A stretch of 64,000 bases of DNA, from contig NZ_CP017881.1 of the NCBI RefSeq assembly GCF_002761295.1, positions 979,069-1,043,068 of the forward strand. The letters run 5' to 3'. How positions within the stretch are numbered: the first letter of the stretch is position 1; every line of letters begins with the position of its first letter. The notes below the pieces were generated by a model that saw only the letters and a program-made list of their open reading frames with translations, did not search any database and was not told the origin of the DNA. Shown here piece after piece: positions 1 through 9,428 of the stretch. The position numbers and the translations under genes are program-made. Origin of the DNA: Methanohalophilus portucalensis (GTDB lineage: Archaea; Halobacteriota; Methanosarcinia; Methanosarcinales; Methanosarcinaceae).

Positions 1-58
1 CTATCCAGAATCACATTGGGGACTTCTTCTTATAAAAATAATGATGTATTAGTGAAAG

Positions 59-439
59 TTAGAGGAAAGGGTTTCTACAGAGCCCGTATTCGAAATAATT
101 ATGAACAAAAGAATATATGAGTGCAGGGTCATGCTTATTTTTTTCAGCTGAATTGAGGATATCGTTAGTTGTATCAGTGGCAAAATAAAAATCCAGATCA
201 GAATCTGAAGGTTGATTGTTTTGAGACTCATAAGACGGTGTTATATAAGATGAAGAAAGTGGTTTTGCTTCATAGTCCATTGAGCGATGTATTAACTTCA
301 AATTTGTCTTTTCGTCGGATTGTTCCGTAAAGTTTGCATTTGGTTCACGATCAACAATCACAGGTGCAGCACCTGCAAAAACAGATGTTAGCATTATAGA
401 TATCAGGATTATACTGATTATTTTGCTTGTATTTTTCAT
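59..439 (-). pseudogene. N-terminal fragment of a secreted transglutaminase-like protein
   Basis: About 126 residues are readable. The start at 439 is preferred over 454 because a GGTGA ribosome site lies a few bases upstream. Residues 1-24 form a signal peptide ending near FAGAAP. After a polar linker comes the motif DPALIYSFVHNYFEY, which resembles the entry of archaeal transglutaminase-like domains (DPVAIYNYVRNNIEY type). The frame then stops at 59-61 before any catalytic Cys could appear, and no other frame in bases 1-58 continues the domain convincingly. It is therefore probably a truncated or frameshifted gene, though the window edge prevents certainty. The family assignment rests on one short motif. 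Confidence 0.5.
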
Positions 440-750
440 ATTTTCACCACTCATACCTCTTGTATACTAACACCGTAACTGGAGGTTTGGTTAATAATTT
501 TTATATTTGTAATTGTACCCGACGAGTTTGATACATAATTTTAGAAATCTTAAATGTGAATACTAAGATAATATACTATATAAATATAATTATTATATTA
601 AATGGTCTTTTAAACTATTTAGTATATATAATTATCATTATGATAATAATCAAGGAGAGTGAGAGTGTGCACTTAGATACGATGATCTCAGCAATTTGCA
701 CTCTGAATAAGAATCATTATTGGTTTATATTTATAGAAGCCCAAATTTTA

Positions 751-888
751 GAGGAACCTGAAGGTGAAGAAGTAACAGATGAACCTGCAGCTGAAACTGA
801 AGATGAGAGTGCTCAGACACCCGGATTTACCGCCATTTTTGCAGTGGCACTGATTGCAGGTGCAGCACTGATTATGCGGAAGGACTGA
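751..888 (+). pseudogene. PGF-CTERM tail remnant of a surface protein
   Basis: The last 45 codons of this frame read as a Glu/Thr-rich linker followed by TPGF, a hydrophobic helix of about 16 residues and the basic end RKD. That is the PGF-CTERM sorting signal recognised by archaeosortase in S-layer-type proteins of methanogens. The upstream part of the open frame (556-750) is Ile/Tyr-rich AT DNA with no signal peptide or domain, so I read this as the surviving 3' end of a lost surface-protein gene. A related remnant lies at about 41.35 kb. Confidence 0.55.
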
Positions 889-963
889 AAGTCTTGAAAG
901 TGAGCGGAATCACCCGCTCATAATATTTTTTTTAAATTGATGATTTTTCTACAAAGCCAGCAA

Positions 964-972
964 CTTTATAAA
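964..972 (+). promoter_or_regulatory. TATA box of the histidine kinase gene
   Basis: TTTATAAAT is centred about 30 bases before the ATG at 998, with no ribosome site between. This spacing fits an archaeal promoter producing a leaderless or nearly leaderless mRNA. Confidence 0.5.
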
Positions 973-997
973 TCACAATAATCATATAAATAATCAG

Positions 998-2866
998 ATG
1001 AAAAAATCATCACCGATTAAAAAGGATGTAAATGCAGTTCTGACAACCACATTATTGTATGTTGTCTTTGCGAGCCTTTGGATCATTTTTTCAGATATGG
1101 TACTGGGCTGGTTTGTTTCTGATATAAGGTTATATAGCCTGCTGCAAACCTATAAAGGCTGGTTCTTTGTTCTTGTAACTGCCCTTTTGTTTCTATTTTA
1201 CGTAATGCCTCACATCAATGAGATCAACAACTCCTACGAACAGGCTTTGAAAGCCAAAGAGGACTACAGGTCCATCTTTGATACCGCTGCAAACCTGATT
1301 ACCTCTGTAGATGCGGATGGCATAATTGTTGACTGCAACAATCAGGTCCAAAATTTTATGGGCTACAAAAGAGAGGAAATCATAGGCTACCCAATGGCAA
1401 AGATCATTCATCCTGATTATCTGGACAAAGCCTCCCAATCCCTTCAGGAAATCCTTGAAACCGGCTATTCCTATGATAAAGAATACAAGATGGTCAGAAA
1501 GGATGGCACTCTTATTGATGTCATCATAAATTCCTCTGGTATGAATAAAACCAATGGAAATTATGAAAGAACTATATGTATCATCAATGATATCACCGAG
1601 CGTAAAACGAATGAAAAAAGGATTGAGTACCTGACTTCGGTGTTAAAATCCATACGCAATGTAAACCAGCTTATCGTAACAGAAAACGACAAATTGAAAC
1701 TTGTACAGGGTATCTGTAATAGTCTCACAGAATCCCATAGTTTTTACAGTGCATGGATCTGCCTGATGGATCACAATCAAAATCCAATCATGTTTGAGGA
1801 TTGTGGCGAGGATAGTAAATTTTCAATCCTTTCATCAAAAATGAAAAATGGGGAAATACCTGATTACATCAGGACAGTTTTAGAAACAAACGAGCTGCTT
1901 TTTGTAGACGACCTATCAGGGCAAGATTCGGACAATACTCCGGCAAAGCAAAATACAAAATCAGTACACCTGCTTTCTAAACTTGAATATAAGGATAATG
2001 TCTATGGTGTGATTGCAGCCACCATTTCCCGGGAGTTTGCACAGGATAGTGAAATAATCGGTTTGTTTGAAGAAGTAAAAGGTGACATTTCTTTTGCCCT
2101 CTACAAACTGGAACTGGAAAATATCCGCCAGGAAATAGAAAAACAGCTTCTCGAAAGTAAGGCAGCAGCTGAGGAAGCAAACCGTACCAAATCCGAATTC
2201 CTCGCTAATATGAGCCATGAATTGAGAACGCCCTTAAATTCAATCATTGGTTTTTCCACTATCCTGAAAGATAGGAAACACGGAGATTTGAATGAAAACC
2301 AGACCAGATACATATCCAATGTTCTCAAGAGTGGGAAACACCTGCTGGATTTGATCAATGACATTCTTGACATTTCCAAAATAGAAGCGGGTAGAATGGG
2401 ATATGAACCCGAAAATGTGAACCTTTCAGAAACAGTTGGTGAAGTAGTAACGTTGATGCAACCGATGGCCAACAAAAAGCATATTGAACTTACATCCAAC
2501 ATCGAACCTGAAGACATAGTAATATTTGCTGATAAGATAAAATTCAAAGAAATTATGTATAATCTACTCAGCAATGCAATTAAATTCACACCTCAAAAAG
2601 GTAAAGTTGCAATTACATCTCAACTTGTCAGTGATAATATTGAAATATCTATCTCAGATAATGGTATAGGTATTCCTGATGAAAAATACCAAAGCATATT
2701 TGACCCCTTTAAACAGCTTGATTCGTCTTCCACCCGTAAATATGGTGGCACCGGTCTGGGGCTTGCCATTGTAAAAAGATATGTGAAAATGCATGGTGGA
2801 AGTATACGGGTGGAAAGTGAGCCTGGTAAGGGTAGTACTTTTACGTTGGCGATACCTGTACCATAA
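998..2866 (+). CDS. membrane PAS-domain sensor histidine kinase
   Basis: A 622-residue sensor kinase. Two transmembrane helices lie at about residues 14-33 and 52-70. A PAS domain occupies about 88-205, and a GAF-like region lies at about 215-370. The HisKA helix has the phospho-acceptor His at 407 in the SHELRTP motif. The ATPase domain shows the N box (NLLSNAIKF), G1 (DNGIGIP, 554-560) and G2 (GGTGLGLA, 583-590). It should autophosphorylate in response to a small-molecule or redox signal sensed by PAS/GAF. No receiver domain or response regulator lies next to it, so the partner is elsewhere, as is common in Methanosarcinaceae. The ligand is unknown. Confidence 0.93.
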   Translation: MKKSSPIKKDVNAVLTTTLLYVVFASLWIIFSDMVLGWFVSDIRLYSLLQTYKGWFFVLVTALLFLFYVMPHINEINNSYEQALKAKEDYRSIFDTAANLITSVDADGIIVDCNNQVQNFMGYKREEIIGYPMAKIIHPDYLDKASQSLQEILETGYSYDKEYKMVRKDGTLIDVIINSSGMNKTNGNYERTICIINDITERKTNEKRIEYLTSVLKSIRNVNQLIVTENDKLKLVQGICNSLTESHSFYSAWICLMDHNQNPIMFEDCGEDSKFSILSSKMKNGEIPDYIRTVLETNELLFVDDLSGQDSDNTPAKQNTKSVHLLSKLEYKDNVYGVIAATISREFAQDSEIIGLFEEVKGDISFALYKLELENIRQEIEKQLLESKAAAEEANRTKSEFLANMSHELRTPLNSIIGFSTILKDRKHGDLNENQTRYISNVLKSGKHLLDLINDILDISKIEAGRMGYEPENVNLSETVGEVVTLMQPMANKKHIELTSNIEPEDIVIFADKIKFKEIMYNLLSNAIKFTPQKGKVAITSQLVSDNIEISISDNGIGIPDEKYQSIFDPFKQLDSSSTRKYGGTGLGLAIVKRYVKMHGGSIRVESEPGKGSTFTLAIPVP

Positions 2867-2925
2867 TGATTTTTTGGTCTCAGTGCAATTTAATACTAAT
2901 TAATTGTCGTTTCTTTTCTTTTGTA

Positions 2926-3420
2926 TCAGTTAGATTTGGATTCATCATCAACTATCAGTTCCGTAAGATAGCCTGCAATAACCGATGTCAGAATGATGTA
3001 TACTGTAAGTATTAGAGTGTAGATAAACCTGAAATAATATATCATTATAGGAAGTAGAGGAAGTTTTACAGAACGATTGTAAAGGAAAGTGCTCATGAAA
3101 GATGTTCTCATTCCCTTTTCTTTGAGATCTGATAGTAGAGGATACCATATATAAATGGGACCGGTACTCAGGATACCCGCTACGATCGAAAATACCCATC
3201 CTTTCATTCCAGCCTCCTTGCCCAGATGCTTCTTGATCTTATCAGGTTTGAGAAAGAGATTGAAAAGGAATATGAAGACAAATACCAGTGCAAGGATTGG
3301 AATTACACGTAAAAAGATTGAGTAGTTTTCCAGCATGGATTCGTGGAAAAGGGCGGGAGATGTAAAATAAACTACCAGGTAGATTGCAATCATAAATACA
3401 ACAAAATAATATTGTCTCAC
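2926..3420 (-). CDS. DUF318-type permease, C-terminal half
   Basis: A 164-residue integral membrane protein with four or more hydrophobic helices. It starts with GTG only two bases after the stop of the gene at 3423-3851. The motif STGPIYIWYPLL matches in style the second Pro-containing repeat of the PF03773 permease family (ArsP/DUF318), which normally occurs as one chain of about 300 residues with two such repeats. The two genes therefore look like a permease encoded as separate halves. Substrate is unknown; organoarsenicals or metal conjugates are exported by some relatives. Confidence 0.6.
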   Translation of the reverse strand: MRQYYFVVFMIAIYLVVYFTSPALFHESMLENYSIFLRVIPILALVFVFIFLFNLFLKPDKIKKHLGKEAGMKGWVFSIVAGILSTGPIYIWYPLLSDLKEKGMRTSFMSTFLYNRSVKLPLLPIMIYYFRFIYTLILTVYIILTSVIAGYLTELIVDDESKSN

Positions 3421-3422
3421 GG

Positions 3423-3851
3423 TTACAGTTCTCCTACTATTCCTAAAGTAATTACTGTTAATATAGCTACAAGAAAAGATACAATAAAGCAGATGATGTT
3501 CCTGGTAAGGGCAAATTTCTTTCCAAGAATATCCATCTCAGCTGGCAAACTAATAATTCCTACAGTAACCCAGCTTAACAGGAAGGCTGTAACAGCAAAA
3601 AGAGAGACCCCTTGTTTGATAAGTTCTCCTCCAATTATATAACTTGTAATTGGGTTACCTGCAGCAATACTGCCGATGAGATTGCCTATGAAAGGATCAA
3701 TCAGAATATTGCCGGTAAAGATTGTAGAATAAAAGGATTCAGGAACTGCAGTCTTGAGGAGACTAATGGCCATTATGACTCCCACAACCACAGGTAAACT
3801 TTGATTTAAAGCATTGAGGGTCCTTTTTGCACTTTTTCCAATATGGTTCAT
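3423..3851 (-). CDS. DUF318-type permease, N-terminal half
   Basis: A 142-residue membrane protein containing GNPITSYIIGGELI, the GNP-type repeat of DUF318/ArsP permeases, followed by three hydrophobic helices. It is translated just ahead of the second half (2926-3420), with two bases between them, so the products probably assemble as a heterodimer. Split forms of this family are known in archaea. No adjacent regulator or metallochaperone points to the substrate. Confidence 0.6.
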   Translation of the reverse strand: MNHIGKSAKRTLNALNQSLPVVVGVIMAISLLKTAVPESFYSTIFTGNILIDPFIGNLIGSIAAGNPITSYIIGGELIKQGVSLFAVTAFLLSWVTVGIISLPAEMDILGKKFALTRNIICFIVSFLVAILTVITLGIVGEL

Positions 3852-3980
3852 AGATACATCATCTTTTTATGGCCTGTATCTTTGAATAAGTCACAAATGT
3901 ATTCGCCATTTTTATATAATTAAGTAGAATACAAAGAATAGGTTTCTTTAGATTGGTAGTAGACATTTCAAGGAGATTAG

Positions 3981-4925
3981 ATGGTGGATATGTTAAAATT
4001 TTTGTTAATATTATTTCTGGCAATTACATTTGTTATATTTCCGGCAGGTGCTGAAAATCTGTATTCTGCTGAAGAAAAACAAATGCTGGATTTGATCAAT
4101 GAAGAACGTGTCGAACAGGGTGTATCTCCTTTACAATTCAATTCTCTGTTAAATGAGGCGAGCAGTGCACATAGCAGGGAGATGATTGAAAATAATTATT
4201 TTGCTCATGATTCCTATGACGGCACATCTTACTGGCAGCGTCTGCAGGATTTCAATTATCAATCGAGCACAACAGCCGAAAATATCGCAATGACCGTTCC
4301 CTTTGATGTACAGAAAGCACATGAAAATCTAATGGCTTCTCCGGGGCACAGGGCTAATATCCTAAATCCTGATTATAATGAAGTTGGTATTGGGATCTGG
4401 GTGGGTGATTATACCTATAATGGGGTTACCTATTCCAATACAGCAATGTTCACACAGGATTTTGGGTGGAGTACCTCTGCTGCAGTAGATGAAAAAGAGC
4501 CCCTTTCAATAGAAAGTTGCAGTCCACAGGATGATTTTTCTTCAGATTCTGGAAGTATGCAGGAATTTGCTGTAACTACGAATCGACCATGCAATATACG
4601 TTGGCTGATAGATGGGGTTGAGGTCCAAGAGATAAATAACGAACAGACTTGCTCCTATACTACATCAAAATCTTCACCCGGTACCTATGAGATAAAGGTA
4701 ATAGCCGATGATGGAGTTTCTACAGATTACAGGGAGTGGTCCTGGACTGTAGTAGAGGAAGAAACTGCTTCCTCCTATCATGCTTACGACTTCAACCAGG
4801 ATTGTGTGATAGATACCAGTGAAGTCTCAAAAGCCATCGATGATTATTATGCCGGGAAATTAGATGTTGCGGCGATTTCTCAAGTAATCGATTACTGGTA
4901 CCTTGGTTCTGATGGATATTGCTGA
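3981..4925 (+). CDS. secreted CAP/SCP-domain protein with dockerin-like C-terminal module
   Basis: A 314-residue secreted protein. The signal peptide ends near PAGA (residue 24), and the ATG at 3981 follows AAGGAGATT. The CAP (SCP/PR-1) domain covers about 31-165 and has the expected conserved residues: His76 in FAHDSY, Glu100 in TAENIA, and His123 in SPGHRANILNP. A beta-rich Ig-like segment follows at about 175-258. The last 45 residues carry an EF-hand-like loop (DFNQDCVID) and two short helices, shared with the genes at 6791 and 7554. CAP proteins of prokaryotes act outside the cell, but their reactions are mostly unknown. It converges on the next gene over a shared terminator hairpin. Confidence 0.85.
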   Translation: MVDMLKFLLILFLAITFVIFPAGAENLYSAEEKQMLDLINEERVEQGVSPLQFNSLLNEASSAHSREMIENNYFAHDSYDGTSYWQRLQDFNYQSSTTAENIAMTVPFDVQKAHENLMASPGHRANILNPDYNEVGIGIWVGDYTYNGVTYSNTAMFTQDFGWSTSAAVDEKEPLSIESCSPQDDFSSDSGSMQEFAVTTNRPCNIRWLIDGVEVQEINNEQTCSYTTSKSSPGTYEIKVIADDGVSTDYREWSWTVVEEETASSYHAYDFNQDCVIDTSEVSKAIDDYYAGKLDVAAISQVIDYWYLGSDGYC

Positions 4926-4938
4926 TCTCTAAAAAAGA

Positions 4939-4965
4939 AAGAATGGATCTGATAAATCCATTCTT
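4939..4965. terminator. bidirectional terminator hairpin between convergent genes
   Basis: A perfect 10-bp stem (AAGAATGGAT at 4939-4948 paired with 4956-4965) encloses a 7-base loop, with A-rich and T-rich flanks on the two sides. It sits between the stop at 4925 and the opposing stop at 4964, which suits termination in both directions. Confidence 0.6.
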
Positions 4966-6688
4966 ATTTTTCTTTCCTTCTCAAACCCATTACACCAGCA
5001 AGTCCCAGCATTCCTATGATTAACAGAGGATTTGCAGTTGGCACTTCAAAATTGGGTTGCGAATCGTGTCCAAAGTAATGACTCATGTCTGAATCAGTTA
5101 CATTGGGTCCAATTGGTGGCACTCCTACAGCTGTAGCTGTGTTCTCATATTGACCCAAACTGGCAGTTGAATTTTCGGTCAATACCTGAGATTCACCAGG
5201 TTGCAACAATGGAATGGTTCCGATCAATCCAAGTTCATCATCGGTCACTTCAATATAGGTCAAATTGACATTACCGGTATTGGTAATATTGAAGTCCCAT
5301 ACAACTTCATAGTTCAATCGGATGTACGGTCCTGTCTTATTATCCGCATCCTCTCCATTGGTAGATTTTTCAATATCAATACCAGGGATCACTTCAAACA
5401 TTCCTGCATCGAAAGTCATATTGAAATCGGTTGTTTGCACGTCTATTTTCCCGGTCCTTCCCATAGCAGGATCAACGTCACTATCGTTTTCATTGTCAGT
5501 ACCCTGGTTTTCTGGACTGAAAATGTGGCCGGGCAGCAAATCGAATTCTATATAATACTCTCCGGCTGCAACACTGAAGTTATAGTAACCGCTTTCATTT
5601 GTTAATGTAGTTTCCAGGAGTGAGTCATCACTGAAGTTATATAGATAGACATTCACTCCTTCAATCCCCGGCTCACCAGCTTCCTGGATTCCATTGTTGT
5701 CTGCAGTATCATTCCACAGGAAATCCCCGATTGTTGCATTAACCCCCACATAGTGACTCGGATCTGAATCACTGACATTGGGCCCTGATGGAGGTGTACC
5801 TACTACAGTTGCATTGTTTGCATACTGTCCCAGGCCAGCAATTCCATTTGCTGTGAATTCCTGTGATTGGCCTGCCTGTAACAATGGGATGGTTGCGATG
5901 TGTCCAAGTTTGTCATCGGTTACATTGACATCTGTCAAATTGTAATAACCGGTATTAGTCACATTGTAGGTCCATTCAACATTGTTTCCATTAAGTACCA
6001 GTGGACCAGTTTTGCTGTCAGCATCTTCACCGTTGGTGTATTTCTCGATATCCACCATGGCACCTACTTCAATGAATAACAGTTGTTTACGTTCTTCTGA
6101 GGTTTCAAACGGATCAATTACCACGATTGCAATATCATTGTCACCCGGACAAAAACCAGTTCCGTTTACATTTGCATCATTGATAATATATTGAGATTCC
6201 GTTGTAAAAAATCCCTTATACTCAGGATCCGTATCTGTAAGGTTCCAGATTGCAGCCTGAACTTCCTTCCAGTCTGCTTTGGATGTTGAACTTAATTGAG
6301 AATCATAGGCTCCCTCACGGTATCTGTTAATTACATAATTGACCTTATCCCATTGTTCATCGTCATTCGCGTAGGGAGGCATTGAAGAATTCTCACTGCA
6401 ATAGACATTACTATCATACGATGTTTCAGGTGTAATGAATACTTCACTGTCGGTACACCAGCCAGTCCATGTCCCATTACTTATATCGTAACCTGCAGGA
6501 ACATCACTCAGTTGTATATCAAAATAATTCCCATTACTACCAGGTATAGTTTTTGCTTCGACCGTGATTATCGCTGAAGGGATCTCTACTGGACAACATT
6601 CTTCTGCCTCTGTATTTTCTGCAGTCGCTATTGAAATTATTGCAAAAATGATTGCAACTAATACGATTAGTTTTATTTTAGCCTTCAT
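4964..6688 (-). CDS. surface protein with SdrD-like domain, two conserved repeats and sorting tail
   Basis: A 574-residue secreted surface protein. The signal peptide covers residues 1-23. Residues about 30-205 form a Cys-containing N-terminal domain of unknown function. Two DUF11/DUF7507-like repeats begin with DIEKYTNGEDAD and DIEKSTNGEDAD, and between them lies an SdrD B-like domain (IGDFLWND...GIQEAGEPGIEGV). The end has a sorting signal: VPTANP, a hydrophobic helix and GLRRKEK, resembling PEF-CTERM tails processed by archaeosortase. The last repeat and tail are closely related to those of the gene at 11182, including a 140-bp identical DNA stretch. It probably decorates the cell envelope. 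Confidence 0.85.
   Translation of the reverse strand: MKAKIKLIVLVAIIFAIISIATAENTEAEECCPVEIPSAIITVEAKTIPGSNGNYFDIQLSDVPAGYDISNGTWTGWCTDSEVFITPETSYDSNVYCSENSSMPPYANDDEQWDKVNYVINRYREGAYDSQLSSTSKADWKEVQAAIWNLTDTDPEYKGFFTTESQYIINDANVNGTGFCPGDNDIAIVVIDPFETSEERKQLLFIEVGAMVDIEKYTNGEDADSKTGPLVLNGNNVEWTYNVTNTGYYNLTDVNVTDDKLGHIATIPLLQAGQSQEFTANGIAGLGQYANNATVVGTPPSGPNVSDSDPSHYVGVNATIGDFLWNDTADNNGIQEAGEPGIEGVNVYLYNFSDDSLLETTLTNESGYYNFSVAAGEYYIEFDLLPGHIFSPENQGTDNENDSDVDPAMGRTGKIDVQTTDFNMTFDAGMFEVIPGIDIEKSTNGEDADNKTGPYIRLNYEVVWDFNITNTGNVNLTYIEVTDDELGLIGTIPLLQPGESQVLTENSTASLGQYENTATAVGVPPIGPNVTDSDMSHYFGHDSQPNFEVPTANPLLIIGMLGLAGVMGLRRKEK
4977..5116 (-). repeat. 140-bp perfect inverted repeat, copy 1
   Basis: The reverse complement of this stretch is identical, base for base by my reading, to 11941-12080. 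It encodes the last repeat end and sorting tail of the surface protein. Similarity continues at a lower level to about 5390. Confidence 0.9.
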
Positions 6689-6790
6689 ACCGCCACCTCT
6701 ATAGTATATTTCTTGCTGGCACTATAAAGGATTACATGTACGAAGGATAAGAAAGAAAGTATAGGAACAATTATTTTTCCAAAACCAGTT

Positions 6791-7573
6791 TTAGCAATAT
6801 TTGTCCCCTGACAGGAAATAGTCTATCAACTGTGAGAGTTTATTGATGGAAAGATGGCCGGTAAAAAAGTCATCTATCCCTGCAGAAAGTTCTCCCATCT
6901 CAATTATGTAGTTCTGGTTTGCATCATATTCATTTTCGGGCGGGATTACGACTGGTTCCTCATATAGGGTAATTATCTCATTAATTTCACCAGCGCTTAA
7001 TTCAAATATCCCCGGTGGTATCGAATTAGTGGCATAAGTCTCTTCAAAGTAACCCTGTGTATCTGCCTTTATCGAGCTGGATGCATTAATGGTGAGGTTG
7101 ACAGTTGATTCTCCATCCTCTGCCTGTCCATCAATTATAATATCATAAGTTCCTGAAGGTACGTTTGATTGGGATACTGTTGCCACACCTGATTCAGCAT
7201 CTGCGCTCTTGGTAATCCAGAACAATATTTTAACCCGGACATTCAGGTCTTTAACGTTCTCGCCTCTCACCTGAAAAGTATTGGATCCATCGGGAATTTC
7301 AACATCATCTATCCTGTACTTGTAAGTGCCATCAGATACATTGACAGTTTGATTAAAAGAAACGGTTATATCGATTGATTCATCAGGTTGAGAAGTACCA
7401 TTTATTTTTATGTCCTCTCCCACAACCGGATAATCGGGATATACGGATAATTCTGTGACAGCAGCACTGGAGAGGGGTATTGCCACAGCAATCATAAGTA
7501 ATGCGTATAGTATTGCTATAAAAACTCTAGCACCGCTTCCGTGTGATTTACCGTTAGATGCGATAGTATTCAA
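6791..7573 (-). CDS. secreted beta-domain protein with dockerin-like C-terminal module
   Basis: A 260-residue protein. The frame opens with TTG at 7573, overlapping the upstream gene by 20 bases; the signal-peptide core (about residues 17-38) supports a start near there, but the exact codon is uncertain. The middle, about 39-205, is a beta-rich domain containing VVGEDIKINGTS and VPSGTYDIIIDG. A paralogue at 31030-31539 has this domain alone. The last 45 residues (NEYDANQNYIIEMGELSAGI onward, ending KYC) match the C-terminal modules of the genes at 3981 and 7554. Function is unknown; it is probably extracellular and co-expressed with its neighbour. Confidence 0.75.
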   Translation of the reverse strand: MNTIASNGKSHGSGARVFIAILYALLMIAVAIPLSSAAVTELSVYPDYPVVGEDIKINGTSQPDESIDITVSFNQTVNVSDGTYKYRIDDVEIPDGSNTFQVRGENVKDLNVRVKILFWITKSADAESGVATVSQSNVPSGTYDIIIDGQAEDGESTVNLTINASSSIKADTQGYFEETYATNSIPPGIFELSAGEINEIITLYEEPVVIPPENEYDANQNYIIEMGELSAGIDDFFTGHLSINKLSQLIDYFLSGDKYC

Positions 7574-8834
7574 CCCCTGATAGGTAGTAGGTTACAAATT
7601 CTGAAATTTCGACAATCGACAGATCCCCCACAAAGAAGTCGTCTATACATGCACTAAGTTCTTCCATTTCAATTGTATAATTTCCATTGATATCATAGGG
7701 GTTGTACGGGGCAACGAAGACGTCCTGCTGGCCGAATGCAACAACACCTTCCCCGGATTTGTATACTCCTGTAAGCAGGACGTATTTATCTTCCGGAAGG
7801 TCGGTTGTGGTTATACTGAGGCTGGTTTGGTTTGCCTCTACAGTTTTCATGATAATAGTCCCGTTATCAGGTCCTATCATTTCTATTATCTTATTCTGGA
7901 CATCATTGCGCTCAATATTGGAAGAGTCAATCCCCAGAAGGTTACATCCCTGGATCAGAGGGATATCATTCACTGTCAGATTAGTGCTGTCCTTTGAACC
8001 ATTGCATTGCATTTCAATATCGGCTTTGTACACACTATCCTTCACAAGGACTGCACCATAGGTATAACTGTTATCATTCGCAGCATTCTGCAGGCTGATG
8101 TCCACATTTATATTCTCATCCAGATCGACAGCTGGGGGCGCAGTTATTACGGAATCATATTCCAGTACTTCAAATCCTGTGGCAGAAAGGATGAAAGCAT
8201 CGTATTCCTGCATTTGGCTGGTATTGAGCAGCATAAGGGCCATGTAATCCCCGGCTTGCAGATCATTACATGTAACTTCAAGATCCCCATTTCCATCAAG
8301 TTGTTCGTTCGGGTATTTTTTGTATGCATTTTCAGTTAGATCATGTATACTTGCAAGGTCTGCATCTTTCAGATTTTGATTAATGTCGCTGATAACTCCC
8401 CGGTTTACATTGATGATGTAGAGTTCAACATCATCATGGGCAAACATGTCTGAACCATAAAACTCAAGCTCTACATCGTTCTGTCCGGGTATGTCGGTGA
8501 ACATTGAATGATTCGCAAAGGGATAGGTGACAGCATAATCGTCATCTGCATCCAGGGTTATATTTATGGATGCACTGCCATAATTGAAATCCGTTGCATT
8601 TATTCCCTGATAGGTAAAAGATATTGGATGTGGTAACCGGAATTCTTCTCCACCCTTAACAGCTATCCAGTTTCCCTCGGTGTCAGAACTTGTATGATTG
8701 GCAAATCCTATGCTTGCATCGTTAATTGTGATATTCCCTTCATAGGAATCCGCAACAGCAGTACTTCCCAGTCCAATTAGCAACAAGGTAACTATGAATG
8801 TATAACAGAATGCTTTAAGCCCCTTTGATCTCAT
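7554..8834 (-). CDS. secreted methanogen protein with dockerin-like C-terminal module
   Basis: A 426-residue secreted protein with a signal peptide at about 1-28 and an extended Asn/Asp-rich beta region at about 30-375. The C-terminal module shares YDxNxNYxIEMxELSAxIDDFF with the two neighbouring secreted proteins. I do not recognise a catalytic domain. The overlap with the downstream gene indicates one transcript. Number and size of the beta units suggest a surface-layer-associated protein, but no TM anchor or sorting tail is present, so retention may depend on the shared C-terminal module. Confidence 0.75.
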   Translation of the reverse strand: MRSKGLKAFCYTFIVTLLLIGLGSTAVADSYEGNITINDASIGFANHTSSDTEGNWIAVKGGEEFRLPHPISFTYQGINATDFNYGSASINITLDADDDYAVTYPFANHSMFTDIPGQNDVELEFYGSDMFAHDDVELYIINVNRGVISDINQNLKDADLASIHDLTENAYKKYPNEQLDGNGDLEVTCNDLQAGDYMALMLLNTSQMQEYDAFILSATGFEVLEYDSVITAPPAVDLDENINVDISLQNAANDNSYTYGAVLVKDSVYKADIEMQCNGSKDSTNLTVNDIPLIQGCNLLGIDSSNIERNDVQNKIIEMIGPDNGTIIMKTVEANQTSLSITTTDLPEDKYVLLTGVYKSGEGVVAFGQQDVFVAPYNPYDINGNYTIEMEELSACIDDFFVGDLSIVEISEFVTYYLSGVEYYRI

Positions 8835-8971
8835 GCCCTTTCCCCGTATTTATATTAAGAATGATTTTAACACATTACTAGCTTAGTTTCAATGTTATAT
8901 CATTGGTGAAGGGCCCAGATATAAACATACGAACCATTTATCAGGACGTTTGGTAAGGGGTTTCAGGATTA

Positions 8972-8994
8972 CAAACCGCTTAGTTGGCGGTTTG
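8972..8994. other. stem-loop upstream of a small gene
   Basis: An 8-bp perfect stem (CAAACCGC at 8972-8979 paired with GCGGTTTG at 8987-8994) and a 7-base loop lie about 100 bases before the small gene at 9096. It could be a terminator for an upstream transcript, a regulatory site, or a mobile-element end. Confidence 0.4.
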
Positions 8995-9095
8995 CATTGT
9001 TCAAATCATCAGGATTTGCTATTTTCAAAAAGAGCAGTTTTTGGGAACAAATATATTTATATAATTTATATATTAATATATACTTGGGGTTTTAT

Positions 9096-9374
9096 ATGAT
9101 TGCAGATTCGGTGGAGCCGATTGTGGAGAATATCCACTATAGTGATACGTTGATGTTCTATAATTCAAAGATAGCACGAGGAGCTCTGTCCTGTAGTACT
9201 GAAAAATCAGGACTTTGTGAGATTGATGAGAAATACGCAAATGTGTGTCGACAAGTCATGGATATCGCCATACAGGAAAATCGTGCACCTGCTGATTGTG
9301 TTAATCAGGTATGTTCAAGGCATGGCGTCGGAGTGAATGAACTTTTACAGGTCCTTGATGCAAATCTGGGGTAA
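9096..9374 (+). CDS. small hypothetical protein
   Basis: A 92-residue soluble protein. The ATG at 9096 is chosen because a GGGGT ribosome site ends six bases upstream and the sequence before it is very AT-rich promoter-like DNA. The protein has five Cys residues, mostly in the middle and C-terminal part, and ends in a helical segment (GVGVNELLQVLDANLG). I do not recognise the family. It converges on the broken pilin gene. Confidence 0.6.
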   Translation: MIADSVEPIVENIHYSDTLMFYNSKIARGALSCSTEKSGLCEIDEKYANVCRQVMDIAIQENRAPADCVNQVCSRHGVGVNELLQVLDANLG

Positions 9375-9428
9375 TGCGGGGATGTATAAAAATTTATATT
9401 CCAAAAAGAGATGGAAGATATTTGAATT

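Noticed and set aside
556-750. upstream half of the open frame that ends in the PGF-CTERM tail
   Set aside because: Ile/Tyr/Leu-rich AT noise with no signal peptide; only the last 45 codons look like real protein.
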